NCBI RefSeq assembly: GCF_003253705.1
Contig: NZ_QKYU01000020.1
Coordinates: 1 to 64,000 of the forward strand
Length of the DNA: 64,000 nt
Direction of reading: 5' to 3'
From: Humitalea rosea
GTDB lineage: Bacteria; Pseudomonadota; Alphaproteobacteria; Acetobacterales; Acetobacteraceae
Position 1 is the stretch's first letter, and the number at the start of each line of letters is the position of its first letter. Shown piece by piece: positions 7,955 through 16,946 of this stretch. Position numbers and translations under genes: made by a program. The notes under the pieces are model-generated. The model did not search any database and was not told where the DNA came from. It saw only the letters and a program-made list of their open reading frames with translations.

Positions 7955-8417
7955 GACACCATCCGGTTTGCAGGGGAGTTTGCAGGCGGCGGCCCGGCCT
8001 GAGTTTGCGGCTAACGATTTGAAGCGGCGGGGAAAGGCTGCAAACCGCAACCCATATTTCCGGCCTGGCGCTAGCGAACTTGCGCGCTTCCGCCCCCCGC
8101 ATACAGCGGGGCCAGGAAGGACCCTGCGGCTCGAGAGCCACTGTCTCGTCTGAGCGACGCTGCGGCTCTTGAGCCGCGCTGCGGTCGCACCCTTTCCAGG
8201 TGTCCAGATGATAGGCCGTGTGGATTTCGGTGCGCAACGCGACATTCTTTCGCACTGCTACGCATGATTGCGCTGACACGGATCGTGCTGAGGCTTTCTT
8301 CGGAGCAGGTGGCCACAACCGCCGCAGGCGCTGAGATCGAAGCGCCTTGGGACCGCTGCGGGTTCAGTGTACTCAACCTCCTACGATGGCCATTTGCCCA
8401 TCTGCGGAAGGTATAAC
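7955..8417. other. intergenic region between divergent genes, no gene seen
   Basis: These 463 bases separate the minus-strand methyltransferase pair from the plus-strand gene at 8418. Frames exist on both strands but are Arg-rich shadows. Near the left end, TTTGCAGG occurs twice within 20 bases (7967-7987). The base composition becomes less GC-rich towards 8418, which suggests that the boundary of an insertion lies here. Confidence 0.6.
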
Positions 8418-9356
8418 ATGGATGTCCAGCTGACCGACGCATCCGACACTGTCGACAAGTTCGAATGTTTCATGGCCGGCAATGGCGTCAGTATCCCGCG
8501 GCACCCGCAGACGGCCGCGGATATGCTGCCCTTCTGGTACCTACTCAAGCGGATTGGCCAGGGCTTTTCAGGCACAGCGGATGAAGTCCGACCAGAGTTT
8601 ACCGCTGCCGTCGCCGCCCACGACTTGGCGGCTAAGGTACTTGAGGTATCGGGAAATGCTGACTTTCGCTGCCTGCTTCCGCATCTCAAGATGCTGAATG
8701 CTGGCACCATTCACTTAACAGAGGAGCCTCCTGCGAACGCGGACACCTATAATAAGTTAATCGAGTTGTACTGGTCCTGCCTGTGCTTATCGCTTGGCCG
8801 CAAAGTCGACCTCGATCATCCTGTCCAGTCAACTGGCAACAATCCCGACGTAATCATCCTCGACAACGCAGGCGCCGCAGCTCGCGCATATGCCTTCAAG
8901 ACAATTCGTTCTCCACACACTCAGAATGTCTATGACCATATCTCGAAAGGCATTGATCAAATAGAGCGCTCGCCCGCACGGGAAGGCATCATCGCGCTAC
9001 ACTTGACTCCCCGCATTGCGAAGGCAGGCTTCTGGCCGATGGGCGGCTATTACCAGGACTGGCAGCCGGTTGCTTGGCAGATAGCCAGCGAATTGAGAAA
9101 GGCCGTGGCCGCCGTCGTGGAAGACAACGGTCAGCGTGCGATCAACACGCTGTTCAAGGACCGGAAGGCCGTCGGCCAAATTCTTTGCGTGGCCTTCTGC
9201 CCAATCGTGGCCAAGCACCCAGTGAGCGGAAAGGCAGTCGTCATGCCACTTAAGGTCGCTACGCTCGTTGATCTCTACACCGGTACGAGGATGTCCGCCG
9301 ACTTCCTCACCGAAATTGCGCTTGCAAATCACGCAATGCAGACGGTCCTCGCATGA
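8418..9356 (+). CDS. orphan cargo protein of unknown function, possible nuclease fold
   Basis: The ATG at 8418 is preceded by GGAAGG at a 7-base distance and gives 312 residues. I do not recognise the family. The first 150 residues are mostly helical. The segment NPDVIILD at about residue 150, followed by AYAFKTIRS, has the spacing of the Asp and (Glu/Ala)-x-Lys parts of a PD-(D/E)XK nuclease core, but a clear Glu is missing, so this is weak. The gene is the only long plus-strand gene among the minus-strand phage genes and is visibly lower in GC than its neighbours. It also sits beside two DNA methyltransferases. These facts suggest a late-acquired cargo gene, possibly for defence. Confidence 0.75.
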   Translation: MDVQLTDASDTVDKFECFMAGNGVSIPRHPQTAADMLPFWYLLKRIGQGFSGTADEVRPEFTAAVAAHDLAAKVLEVSGNADFRCLLPHLKMLNAGTIHLTEEPPANADTYNKLIELYWSCLCLSLGRKVDLDHPVQSTGNNPDVIILDNAGAAARAYAFKTIRSPHTQNVYDHISKGIDQIERSPAREGIIALHLTPRIAKAGFWPMGGYYQDWQPVAWQIASELRKAVAAVVEDNGQRAINTLFKDRKAVGQILCVAFCPIVAKHPVSGKAVVMPLKVATLVDLYTGTRMSADFLTEIALANHAMQTVLA

Positions 9357-9451
9357 TGGAGACGGGCATCTTCACGTTGGATCACTGATGCCTGTTTCGA
9401 GATTTTTCATGCCTGCGGCCAGGATGCCTCCAGTGATGAAGGCACCTGCCG

Positions 9452-10000
9452 TCACGCCGCCCGTTTCCGCGGCACGAGCCCGAAGTGCCCTGCCAGCACG
9501 CTGAGCGTCGCCACCAGCATGCCCTGCGCCTGCGGGGGAGCCACGGGGCGTCCGCCCCATCCCTGGCGCATCGCCCACTCGCGGACCGACATCTCCAAGC
9601 CGATGACGTGCCACGCGCAGGAGCCCGCTGCACTGTCATGACCGCCGAGGGCATCCAGGGCCGCCCCGATCTTGCGGCGTGCATCCATGTGGTGGTCGGA
9701 CAGGGTATCGGCCGTCTGGCCTGGCAGGCGGACCAGCACCGACTTCGACATGCCATCCAGGGCGGCGCTGCGGAACAGGGCGCGGAAGTAGCCACCAGCG
9801 TCGTGCATCTGCTGGGTAATGGTCCCGTTCGCCAGCATCATGCCCAGCGTGTCCACGGCACGACGATGCTGCACAGGGCTGCCCGTCTCGGGATCTGCGT
9901 CGCGGATCGGGTCCGAGAAGCCGCCATGCTGGAGCCGCCACTTCGAGGGCCCCATCGATTCCTTCTGCTTCGTGGACTTCGCCTTCCGCTTACCGGCCAT
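9452..10000 (-). CDS. phage protein resembling the DUF6456 region
   Basis: The ATG at 10000 starts MAGKRKAKSTKQKES and gives 182 residues. A basic N-terminal tail is followed by RAVDTLGMMLANGTITQQMH, a helical middle and the C-terminal segment CAWHVIGLEMSVREWAMRQGW. This layout resembles DUF6456 proteins of alphaproteobacteria, but I am not certain. The start overlaps the end of the next gene upstream by 11 bases, which supports both genes. Confidence 0.6.
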   Translation of the reverse strand: MAGKRKAKSTKQKESMGPSKWRLQHGGFSDPIRDADPETGSPVQHRRAVDTLGMMLANGTITQQMHDAGGYFRALFRSAALDGMSKSVLVRLPGQTADTLSDHHMDARRKIGAALDALGGHDSAAGSCAWHVIGLEMSVREWAMRQGWGGRPVAPPQAQGMLVATLSVLAGHFGLVPRKRAA

Positions 10001-10295
10001 GAGTCTTCTCCTGCTGCCGTGGGCCCCAGCGGCGCACGGCTTCGTTCTGGATTGCCTGGCGCAGCCAGGGATCGGTGATGTCCTCGAGGTGCAGCGAGAC
10101 GACGCCCTGCTGCAGCCAGACGCGGCGGCGCAGCATCTCCATCTCGGGCGTGGTCGTGGCGCTGCGGGTGCCGCGGTCGAGGCTGGACCTCGGGGGCTGA
10201 GGGCCATCTGGGATGCGCTGCGATCCCTGCGGGGGAAGGCGGTCACCATCCGCTTGCACGCGCAGGTGCCCAGGGGGGTCTATTGGGAGAATCAT
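9990..10295 (-). CDS. small phage protein of unknown function
   Basis: The ATG at 10295 (or TTG at 10298) gives about 101 residues. The N-terminal half is Pro/Arg/Gln-rich and low in information. The C-terminal half (EMLRRRVWLQQGVVSLHLED) looks like a folded domain. The 11-base overlap with the following gene and the AT-rich promoter-like DNA before it support expression. Confidence 0.5.
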   Translation of the reverse strand: MILPIDPPGHLRVQADGDRLPPQGSQRIPDGPQPPRSSLDRGTRSATTTPEMEMLRRRVWLQQGVVSLHLEDITDPWLRQAIQNEAVRRWGPRQQEKTHGR

Positions 10296-10455
10296 CAATA
10301 TATCAATTCATCAATGGGTCTCTCTCTCCGAACGCGCGCGGCCCCCATGTCTCTGTGTGCGCCCGCGTGACGGATTGACGTTTTGACGTATGCGCGTGGA
10401 ACCGGCCTGTAACCTGGGTTTGGGGACCACCGCGCCGCGTGATGAATCGGATGCG
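10291..10455 (-). promoter_or_regulatory. AT-rich leader with three ATCAAT repeats
   Basis: Bases 10291-10316 hold three close repeats of ATCAAT (on the plus strand ATCATCAAT, ATATCAAT, TCATCAAT) in otherwise very GC-rich DNA. They lie directly before the gene at 9990-10295. They may form its promoter or an operator. The remaining bases up to 10455 show no gene. Confidence 0.4.
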
Positions 10456-12777
10456 TCAAGGCGAAGCCTCCTTGCCGCCAGTCGCCTCAGGTGTGCTGCG
10501 CGCAGTGAAGATCGTCGTGGGTTTGGTACCGCTCGGCTTCATGCTGCGCGCGACCAGTTCGCCCTCGACGAGTGCGTCGAAGATTTCCTCGCGCTCGCGC
10601 TTCGACAGGAACTGGGTCTTGCGGACCAGGGCGTTGCGGCTGATCTCGCCGGCGGTGCGTATGATCTCCAGGACGCGTTTGTGATTCGCCTCGGTGTCAT
10701 TGTCCGAGACGAGGCGCTCGGCTTCGCGCAGCAGAGTGCCGATACAGTGCTCGACCAGTGCCGATGCCCAGGTGATGTCCGCCGCCTGGGTGATTGGCCG
10801 GGCGGGATCACGACTGACCGCGGCGATCATCGCGAGCTTGGCGGTGTTCTCGGCGTATCGCCCGAACAGGGCGGTGGCGTGGGTGCCGCGGTGTGAGCGC
10901 AACAAGTCGGTGGCCTCACGGCGAACGCGCGCCATTGCGGTCTCAGCGTCCCGGGCCATCGGCACCGTGTAGGCGTGGATGGGCGCCGAGGATTCCATGG
11001 CGTTGGCAATGTTCCCGCCATGGCTGTGGCCAGGAACGCCACGGGCGATCCCCTGCAGCGCCGCCACCAGGTCTGGTGGCGGATCCATGTGCGCTGGCGC
11101 CTCGTTGCGCTCGGGGTAGTCGTCGTCGGTCAGGAATACCAGGAAGCGCGCGATGGAGCCGTCCGCCAGCGCGCCACCCTCCAGCGCCGACCAGAACGGG
11201 CCGGGCACGGTGACCCCCCAGATGCAGGCGCAGGGCTGCTCGATGGTCACGCGCGGCCGCGCCTTCTGGTCGGCATATTCCGCGCCGATGTAGGGCTCGG
11301 CCGCGGAGGTGTAGAGCTTGGTGAGCTCCGACCAGATGGCCGCCTTGTGGGCCGGGGCGCGGGCATTCAGGACGAGCTTCAGGAACTGGCCGAATTCGTC
11401 GACCTGGAACAGGCGGGCGGGATGCCGCTGCAGCGACGTGAGCAGCCCCGCCGACGAGGCGAGATCCTCGCCACCGAGGTAGCGATCGAGGCCCGCGGCG
11501 TAGATCGCGCGCTTCGCGCAGCGCCGGGCGTGGTCCTTGCCGCCGCCGCTGTCGGCGATGCCGATGGCGTAGAGGTTACTGCGCAGGTCGGTGGGGGTGC
11601 GATAGCGGCGCCCGGCGATAGCGCCGACCAGGCAGATGGCGGCACCCAGCGAGAGGAACGGCTGCGGACTGACGGCGCTGCTCGTGGCGTAGTCCAGGAA
11701 CAGCTTCAGCGTGCCATCCACCTGCAGCAGCTCGGGCGGCACGCGATACGGCTTCGGCGGCGGCGCGATGGGCAGCGGCGCGACCGCGACCTTCGCCAGC
11801 AGGCCGGCCGCGGGATGCGGCTGGGTCGCCTGCTCCGCCGCCGTGCCGTTCAGCGTCAGAGCGGGATCCGGCACCCAGCCGCGCTGCTCGGCCAGCCAGT
11901 AGATCTTCCCCGCGCCGACGCTGTGCGGCCGCAGCGAGGCCCAGCGGCGCTCGGGGGTGTCGGATCGACCGGACTGGCCCGACTTCCCGGACCGCCGAGA
12001 CCAGTCGAGCCAGAGGTCGCGCCCCTCCTCGCCGATCGCTGCCTTGATGGCGGCGCCGACGGTGATCCACTCGTTGCCCGGCAGGTCGTCGTTCGGCAGC
12101 CAGGCCAGCGCCGCGGCGATGGCGTCCCGCGTCCCCTTCGGGTCGCTGGGGCCGCGCCAGGTGCTGGTGGGCGCGTCCGCCAGGATCGAGTTGACCCGAA
12201 CCTCGTCGGGCACGAGCTGCCAGGCAGCGTCCAGGAAGGCCGCGCAGCTGGCCTCGTCCACCACCGGCAGCCGGGACAGCGGCGTCTCCACCAGGCTGTC
12301 CTCCGGCCACTCATAGGGTCGGCCCGTGTCCGGGTGCACAGCATAGGCGACGAACTGTTGGCCGCGCGCCAACAGCTCGAGGGGATGGCGCTTCCGGCCT
12401 GCAAAGGGCGTGGCGGCGCGATAGACCAGCAGCCGCTTCGGGGCACGGCCGATCCGCAGGCAAGGCGTGTCACCGAGCATCGACGTGGCGAGCTCGGCGA
12501 TCTGGATGGCCAGCGCGCCGTCCAGGATATCGATGTCGATGCCCACTACCGCGCCGGTGGCGATGCCCACGCCGCAGCCCGGCCAGCGGCGCCAGATGTC
12601 CACCTCGAAGGGCTTCGTCGGCCGGTCGCAATGCCGGGTCCAGTCGGGATAGGGCGACCATTCCCCGCCCGTGAACCGCCCCGGCACCTTTGTGCCCGGC
12701 ATGATGGGGATGACCGAGTACCCGTTGTCGACCAGGCGCTCGCCGTAGTCGGCCATGAAGGAGGGAGCATCCGTCAT
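10456..12777 (-). CDS. phage primase-polymerase with helicase-like ATPase domain
   Basis: The ATG at 12777 gives 773 residues. The N-terminal 200 residues are a bifunctional primase/polymerase (AEP) domain, with GCGVGIATG and the metal-binding pair GIDIDI (Asp81 and Asp83). A PriCT-like helical domain follows at about 215-300 (DAIAAALAWLPNDD). From about 370 comes a DUF3987-like ATPase part with the P-loop-like segment GIADSGGGKDHARR near 406-418. The C-terminal 90 residues form a winged helix (SRNALVRKTQFLSKRER). Such proteins start replication of phage and plasmid DNA. The start overlaps the upstream gene by ATGA. Confidence 0.85.
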   Translation of the reverse strand: MTDAPSFMADYGERLVDNGYSVIPIMPGTKVPGRFTGGEWSPYPDWTRHCDRPTKPFEVDIWRRWPGCGVGIATGAVVGIDIDILDGALAIQIAELATSMLGDTPCLRIGRAPKRLLVYRAATPFAGRKRHPLELLARGQQFVAYAVHPDTGRPYEWPEDSLVETPLSRLPVVDEASCAAFLDAAWQLVPDEVRVNSILADAPTSTWRGPSDPKGTRDAIAAALAWLPNDDLPGNEWITVGAAIKAAIGEEGRDLWLDWSRRSGKSGQSGRSDTPERRWASLRPHSVGAGKIYWLAEQRGWVPDPALTLNGTAAEQATQPHPAAGLLAKVAVAPLPIAPPPKPYRVPPELLQVDGTLKLFLDYATSSAVSPQPFLSLGAAICLVGAIAGRRYRTPTDLRSNLYAIGIADSGGGKDHARRCAKRAIYAAGLDRYLGGEDLASSAGLLTSLQRHPARLFQVDEFGQFLKLVLNARAPAHKAAIWSELTKLYTSAAEPYIGAEYADQKARPRVTIEQPCACIWGVTVPGPFWSALEGGALADGSIARFLVFLTDDDYPERNEAPAHMDPPPDLVAALQGIARGVPGHSHGGNIANAMESSAPIHAYTVPMARDAETAMARVRREATDLLRSHRGTHATALFGRYAENTAKLAMIAAVSRDPARPITQAADITWASALVEHCIGTLLREAERLVSDNDTEANHKRVLEIIRTAGEISRNALVRKTQFLSKREREEIFDALVEGELVARSMKPSGTKPTTIFTARSTPEATGGKEASP

Positions 12778-13175
12778 TCGCTGCCATGCTCCTGTGCGGC
12801 AATGGCCGCGTCGCAGGCGCGCTCCAGGCGCAGGATTTCGGGATAGAGGGCGGCCATTTGGCGAGCGGCGCGTTCGAGGGCCTGGCGCGCCCTCTCCAGC
12901 TCGGCGTGAATCCCGCGTGCCGGACCACGAATGTCCGACGCGAGCTCGCCGACATGGTGCGCAGCCCTCGCCCAGGGCGGCTGCTTCGCGCGTGGACCAT
13001 ACGGTTTGCGCGGCGCAGGGGTGACCTTGGTCGCGAGGCCGGCCCGGACCTTTTCGATGTCCCACGCGCCATTCGGCTCACGCGCGATCCGTCCGGCGCG
13101 TTCAGCCTTCTGCATCGCGGTGTGCGAGATGCCGAGCCGGCGCGCGACCTCTCGGGCGGAGGTGACGCCGCTCAT
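12774..13175 (-). CDS. phage helix-turn-helix protein
   Basis: The 133-residue protein starts MSGVTSAREVARRLGISHTA and carries a helix-turn-helix that is closely similar to the N-terminus of the small terminase subunit at 2648-3163 (both contain KAERAGRIAREP and a WDI segment). Here the remainder is a basic linker and a long helix (about 80-130) rather than a terminase core. It may regulate or aid replication. It overlaps both its neighbours by ATGA. Confidence 0.65.
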   Translation of the reverse strand: MSGVTSAREVARRLGISHTAMQKAERAGRIAREPNGAWDIEKVRAGLATKVTPAPRKPYGPRAKQPPWARAAHHVGELASDIRGPARGIHAELERARQALERAARQMAALYPEILRLERACDAAIAAQEHGSE

Positions 13176-13525
13176 GGCCGGCCACCAGCAGCGAGCGGTA
13201 GCGCCGGGTGCCGCCCCTGATCCAGCAGGCGAGCAAGCTCATCCTGGTAGGCGGTGATGATCACCTCCAGCAGCGTCAGCCACTCGGCCTCGGTCAGCAC
13301 CGCGAGGTCGGTCTTGCCGATGCTCTCCAGGTATTCGCCCGCCATCGGGCTGGCCGCCGCTATCGCGGCAATCTCGTGCTCGTCGGGATCAACCACGCCC
13401 CACCTCCGGCAGAGCGCGCTCATGCAGCGCATGGAACAGGCAGGCAGCGGCTGGCTGGCCAGCACGCGCGGATCGAACCAACCAAAGCCGCGCGCGGTGC
13501 GGAGACGACATGCTGCGCATCTCAC
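13172..13525 (-). CDS. DUF6511-like zinc-binding phage protein
   Basis: The start is a GTG at 13525 that overlaps the TGA of the helicase gene (GTGA). It gives 117 residues and begins MRCAACRLRTARGFGWFDP. The CxxC pair and the later CSMRC pair probably bind zinc. The GFGWFDP and CSMRC arrangement matches DUF6511 proteins of alphaproteobacterial phages. A longer ATG frame reaching 13741 runs inside the helicase gene and was rejected. The role is unknown. Confidence 0.7.
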   Translation of the reverse strand: MRCAACRLRTARGFGWFDPRVLASQPLPACSMRCMSALCRRWGVVDPDEHEIAAIAAASPMAGEYLESIGKTDLAVLTEAEWLTLLEVIITAYQDELARLLDQGRHPALPLAAGGRP

Positions 13526-15105
13526 ACGAACCTCGCCGCAGCGATCTCGGTGTACTGGCCGGCCGGCCGCACCTGGATCGCGATGGGCCGCCGCAGCTGG
13601 TCGAGCTGTGCCAGCGCCTCGTCGACCGTCACCGGGGGCGGCAGATTGCCGGCACGCCGCCGCCACCAGCCCACCGCCTTGTCGCGCGGAAAACCGGTGT
13701 GCTCGAAGCAGACCCATTCGCTGTGCCGCGCCAGACCGCATTCGTAGGTCACCCGCAGCGAGGCGGGCTTCCCGGGCTTGTCGTGGCGCGCATAGGTGAT
13801 GCCGGTGACATCACACCAAGCCGCCTGGATCTGCGTCGAGAGCAGCGCGTTCGACGCCGCCTGCGGTGCCACCTTCACCACCGGCGGTGGGAACTCGTGG
13901 TCGCATTCGATGCAGTGACGCGCGCTGGCGTGGTTGATGGTCTGGCATTCGGGGCAGACCTTGATCGGCGCTTCACCGTCGCCGGCGGGTTCCTTCTTAC
14001 GACCATCCACGGTGTCGATCGGGCCGTGCCGGGCGGTGTTGCCGGCAAAGTCCAAGACCAGGCAGTCATCCTTGCCCTCGGCCAGGCGCGTGCCGCGGCC
14101 GACCATCTGGACATAGAGGCCGACGCTCTTCGTCGGGCGCAGCAGCGCGATGAGATCTGTGCCAGGTGCGTCGAACCCGGTGGTGAGCACATTGGCGTTG
14201 GTGACGCAGCGCAACCGTCCCGCCTTGAAGGCCGCCAGGATGCCGTCCCGCTCCGGGCCCGGCGTGTCGCCGGTCACCGTCTCGGCGGAAATGCCATGCT
14301 CGCGGATGGCGTCCCGGACGTGTCGGGCGTGCGCCACGCCGGAGCAGAACACCAGCCAGGAGCCGCGGCCAGCGCCGTGCTGCACGATCTCGGCCACCGC
14401 GGCGCGCGTGACCTCGTCGCGGTCCACCGCCGCTTCCAGGTCCTTGGCGATGAACTCCCCGCCGCGGGTGCCGACGCCGCCGACGTCGAGCTGCGTCGAG
14501 GTCTGCTTGGGCACGACGGGGCAGAGATAGCCCTGCTGGATCATCTCCAGCACCGGCACCTGGAAGGCGATGTCCGTGAAGAGCCGATCCTTGCCCTCGT
14601 GCAGCATGCCGCTGTCGAGTCGATAAGGGGTGGCTGTGAAGCCGACCACCTTCAGCAGCCCGGCGTTGATCTCGTTCAGCTGCGCCAGGAAGGAGCGGTA
14701 CATGCCGCTGTCGCCACGCCCAAGCAGGTGCGCCTCGTCGATCAGCACGAGGTCGCAGCGCTGCACCTGCCGCGCGTGGCGGTGGATGGACTGGATGCCG
14801 GCGAACAGGATCTGCGCATGGATGTCGCGGCGGGACAGCCCGGCCGAGTAGATGCCTGCCGGGGCATCCGGCCAGGCGCGCAGCATGGCCATGAAGTTCT
14901 GCTGGATCAGCTCTTTCACGTGGGTGAGGATCAGCACCCGCGTATCGCCATAGGCGGCGATCGCCTCGCGGGTGAAGCCGGCGATGCACAGGCTCTTGCC
15001 GGTGCCGGTCGGCATGACGACCAGCGGATTGCCGCTGCTGGCCGAGAAGTAGTCGTAGAGCGCCTCGATGGCGGCACGCTGATAGGGGCGGAGGGAGAGG
15101 GTCAT
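13522..15105 (-). CDS. phage superfamily 2 DEAD/DEAH helicase
   Basis: The ATG at 15105 gives 527 residues. The ATP-binding motif MPTGTGKS is at 31-38, DEAH at 123-126, FTATP near 165, and the second RecA-like domain ends with MVGRGTRL near 325. A zinc-ribbon-like set (CPECQTINHASARHC-x2-C) lies near 380-400. The C-terminal 100 residues are of a type seen only in phage helicases. It unwinds DNA or RNA, probably in phage replication or recombination. It overlaps both neighbours by 4 bases. Confidence 0.9.
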   Translation of the reverse strand: MTLSLRPYQRAAIEALYDYFSASSGNPLVVMPTGTGKSLCIAGFTREAIAAYGDTRVLILTHVKELIQQNFMAMLRAWPDAPAGIYSAGLSRRDIHAQILFAGIQSIHRHARQVQRCDLVLIDEAHLLGRGDSGMYRSFLAQLNEINAGLLKVVGFTATPYRLDSGMLHEGKDRLFTDIAFQVPVLEMIQQGYLCPVVPKQTSTQLDVGGVGTRGGEFIAKDLEAAVDRDEVTRAAVAEIVQHGAGRGSWLVFCSGVAHARHVRDAIREHGISAETVTGDTPGPERDGILAAFKAGRLRCVTNANVLTTGFDAPGTDLIALLRPTKSVGLYVQMVGRGTRLAEGKDDCLVLDFAGNTARHGPIDTVDGRKKEPAGDGEAPIKVCPECQTINHASARHCIECDHEFPPPVVKVAPQAASNALLSTQIQAAWCDVTGITYARHDKPGKPASLRVTYECGLARHSEWVCFEHTGFPRDKAVGWWRRRAGNLPPPVTVDEALAQLDQLRRPIAIQVRPAGQYTEIAAARFV

Positions 15106-15398
15106 GCGGAAACCTCGTCCTCGGGACGGTTCCGGCCCGCGTATTCGCCGCGGACCTTCCATTCGCCGCACCAGTCGCTTTCGCTGAAGGTGCGCGGCCA
15201 GGCCGTGAGCAGGCCCAGCTCGCCGCCCATGTCCTGGCCGTCACTGCAGATGCTGGTGGAGGGGATGGCCGAGGGTGCGCGCCGCCGGCACAGCCCCTCA
15301 TCCTGATAGCCATCATCCGACCGGCTGGTGGCGAGCTGCCAGAAGACGCAGGTGCCGCAGGCGGCCTTGCGCTCGATGGCGTGGAGCATCGGGCTCAT
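15102..15398 (-). CDS. small cysteine-containing phage protein
   Basis: The 98-residue product holds cysteines at CGTC (near 14-17), at ICSD and in WCGEWKV, so zinc binding or disulfides are possible. No family is recognised. It is fixed in the operon by 4-base overlaps with the nuclease gene upstream and the helicase gene downstream. Confidence 0.6.
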   Translation of the reverse strand: MSPMLHAIERKAACGTCVFWQLATSRSDDGYQDEGLCRRRAPSAIPSTSICSDGQDMGGELGLLTAWPRTFSESDWCGEWKVRGEYAGRNRPEDEVSA

Positions 15399-16345
15399 GC
15401 CGCCACTCCCATGGCGGCGGCGGGCACCCCGTCACGCCATTCGGTGCCGTCCGGCAGCAGATAGCTGACCCAATCCTCACCGGCGTCGATCTGCTCAGCC
15501 GCCACGAAGTCCGGCAGATACAGATGTGCCGCGCAGCCGGCCTCCTGGTCGCGGCGGTCCAGTGGGGCGGCGTGCCGGGCGCAGTGCCAGTCGCCACCCT
15601 GCGCTGGCGAAGCATGCAGGCACGACCGGCAATGCCGCTCCGGTGCCGCGCCGGCATGGCAGACGGCGTGGTGGTCGCAGAAGCGGCACTGCCACCAGGC
15701 CGAATCCTGGCTGATGCGGGCGGGCGGCCGCGCAGCGCCGATGATCCGCTCCGCCTTGGCCAGGATGCGCAGCCCCGCCTCGGCATCGTGCCGGATGCGT
15801 TCCTGATAAAGCTCGTCCGTGTCCTTGCAGACTGCCAGGTAGAAGGCCCGATCGAGGCCCACGAGCTCCATGTAGGCCTGCATCTGCGCCCAATGCAGCG
15901 GCTTGGACGCCGCCACACCCTCGGTCTTCAGCTTGGCGAAGGACTTGGCGCTGTGGGTCTTGAATTCGCAGACGTGCCAGGTGGTCGGTGCCTCGGGCAG
16001 GCCGATCGCCACCGCGTCCATGCTGCCGCCGAAGTGGCCGGAGGCATCGCGCAGGTTCCACTGGCGCCCCGTCGCGGGATCCAGGTCCAGGACGGTGACG
16101 CCGATGCGGCGCAGGTCGGCGACGAACCGGGCCTCGGCCAGATTGCCAGTGTCGAACAGCCGCAGCAGCCGGCCAGCATGCCGGGCGCGCGTGGCCCAGC
16201 GGAACGAATACCAGATGGCGCGCTCGCATTCGGTGCCGATCAGTGAGGCGCCGAGATGCGCGCGATAGCCGCTATCCGCCGCCGCCTCATAGGACGCGTA
16301 GATGGCGGTGACGGTAGGACATGCAGGCGGAGGAAGGGCAGCCAT
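15395..16345 (-). CDS. phage PD-(D/E)XK exonuclease
   Basis: The ATG at 16345 gives 316 residues. The nuclease core is seen as ATGRQWNLRD, then GGSMDAVAIG (the Asp) and WHVCEFKTHS (the Glu-x-Lys), at about residues 95-130. A QMQAYM segment follows, as in Cas4/RecB-type enzymes. The C-terminal part holds a cysteine-rich zinc or iron-sulfur site (WQCRFCDHHAVC, then HCRSCLH). The enzyme probably resects DNA ends for the annealing protein coded just upstream. Confidence 0.8.
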   Translation of the reverse strand: MAALPPPACPTVTAIYASYEAAADSGYRAHLGASLIGTECERAIWYSFRWATRARHAGRLLRLFDTGNLAEARFVADLRRIGVTVLDLDPATGRQWNLRDASGHFGGSMDAVAIGLPEAPTTWHVCEFKTHSAKSFAKLKTEGVAASKPLHWAQMQAYMELVGLDRAFYLAVCKDTDELYQERIRHDAEAGLRILAKAERIIGAARPPARISQDSAWWQCRFCDHHAVCHAGAAPERHCRSCLHASPAQGGDWHCARHAAPLDRRDQEAGCAAHLYLPDFVAAEQIDAGEDWVSYLLPDGTEWRDGVPAAAMGVAA

Positions 16346-16403
16346 GACCTGATCCTGGATGGAGGGAGGGAGGCCGGCAGGCGGGCGGCCTGCCGGCTGG
16401 TGA

Positions 16404-16943
16404 TCAGGCATTGCGGCGCCAGGGCGGGGTCGCTGCGGCACCGGCACGGGCGGCCGGCGGAGGCGCGGCAGGCGTCGGACGGGGCCCCGGGCTGGCAGGA
16501 CGGGGGGCGGTGCCAGTGGCTGCACCAGCGTTGGCCGCGGAGTAGCCGGCCACCTTGTTCCGCGCCTCGCGGTGCACGCCGTATTTGTCGGGACCGGCCG
16601 GCTCGACCTTCAGCGTCACGATCAGCGGCTTGAAGTGCAGCTGCTCGCTGTCGCTGACATGGACCTGACCGACCGCGTGGCAGATGGCCGACAGCGTGCG
16701 CTGCGCGATCTCCACCGTCTGCTCGTTGCGGTTCACCAGGTTCAGCTGATCGAAGATCTTCCGACGCGCCGAGGGGCCTTCCAGCACCTCGAACACCAGC
16801 TTCAGCAGCTGGCCGTCGCCGGCCTTCGTCGGCAGCATCTCGCTTTCGATCAGATGCGCGAGGTATTTGCCGGGCGGCAGCACCTCGAGCGGGACGGCGG
16901 GGGCGACCTCGGTCGCGTCAAAGGTTCCATTGAGGGATGCCAT
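16404..16943 (-). CDS. DUF669 phage protein (single-strand DNA binding, probable)
   Basis: The 179-residue protein starts MASLNGTFDATEVAP. The first 130 residues fit DUF669: LPPGKYLAHLIESEM, then the core LLKLVFEVLEGPSARRKIFDQLNL. The C-terminal 45 residues are Pro/Ala-rich and disordered, as in single-strand binding proteins. DUF669 genes sit beside recombination ATPases, and here the gene lies 3 bases after the AAA gene. Confidence 0.8.
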   Translation of the reverse strand: MASLNGTFDATEVAPAVPLEVLPPGKYLAHLIESEMLPTKAGDGQLLKLVFEVLEGPSARRKIFDQLNLVNRNEQTVEIAQRTLSAICHAVGQVHVSDSEQLHFKPLIVTLKVEPAGPDKYGVHREARNKVAGYSAANAGAATGTAPRPASPGPRPTPAAPPPAARAGAAATPPWRRNA

Positions 16944-16946
16944 TGG

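Noticed and set aside
7955..8245. N-terminal extension of the SPPY methyltransferase
   Set aside because: About 97 Arg/Ser-rich residues without ribosome site, while the ATG at 7954 gives the normal start of the ParB-like domain.
10975..12846. Plus-strand frame of 623 codons
   Set aside because: Opposite the primase-polymerase gene, which has clear motifs; the frame is Arg/Gly/Gln-rich with no domain.
13510..15306. Plus-strand frame of 598 codons
   Set aside because: Opposite the helicase gene with its full set of motifs; no domain in the frame.
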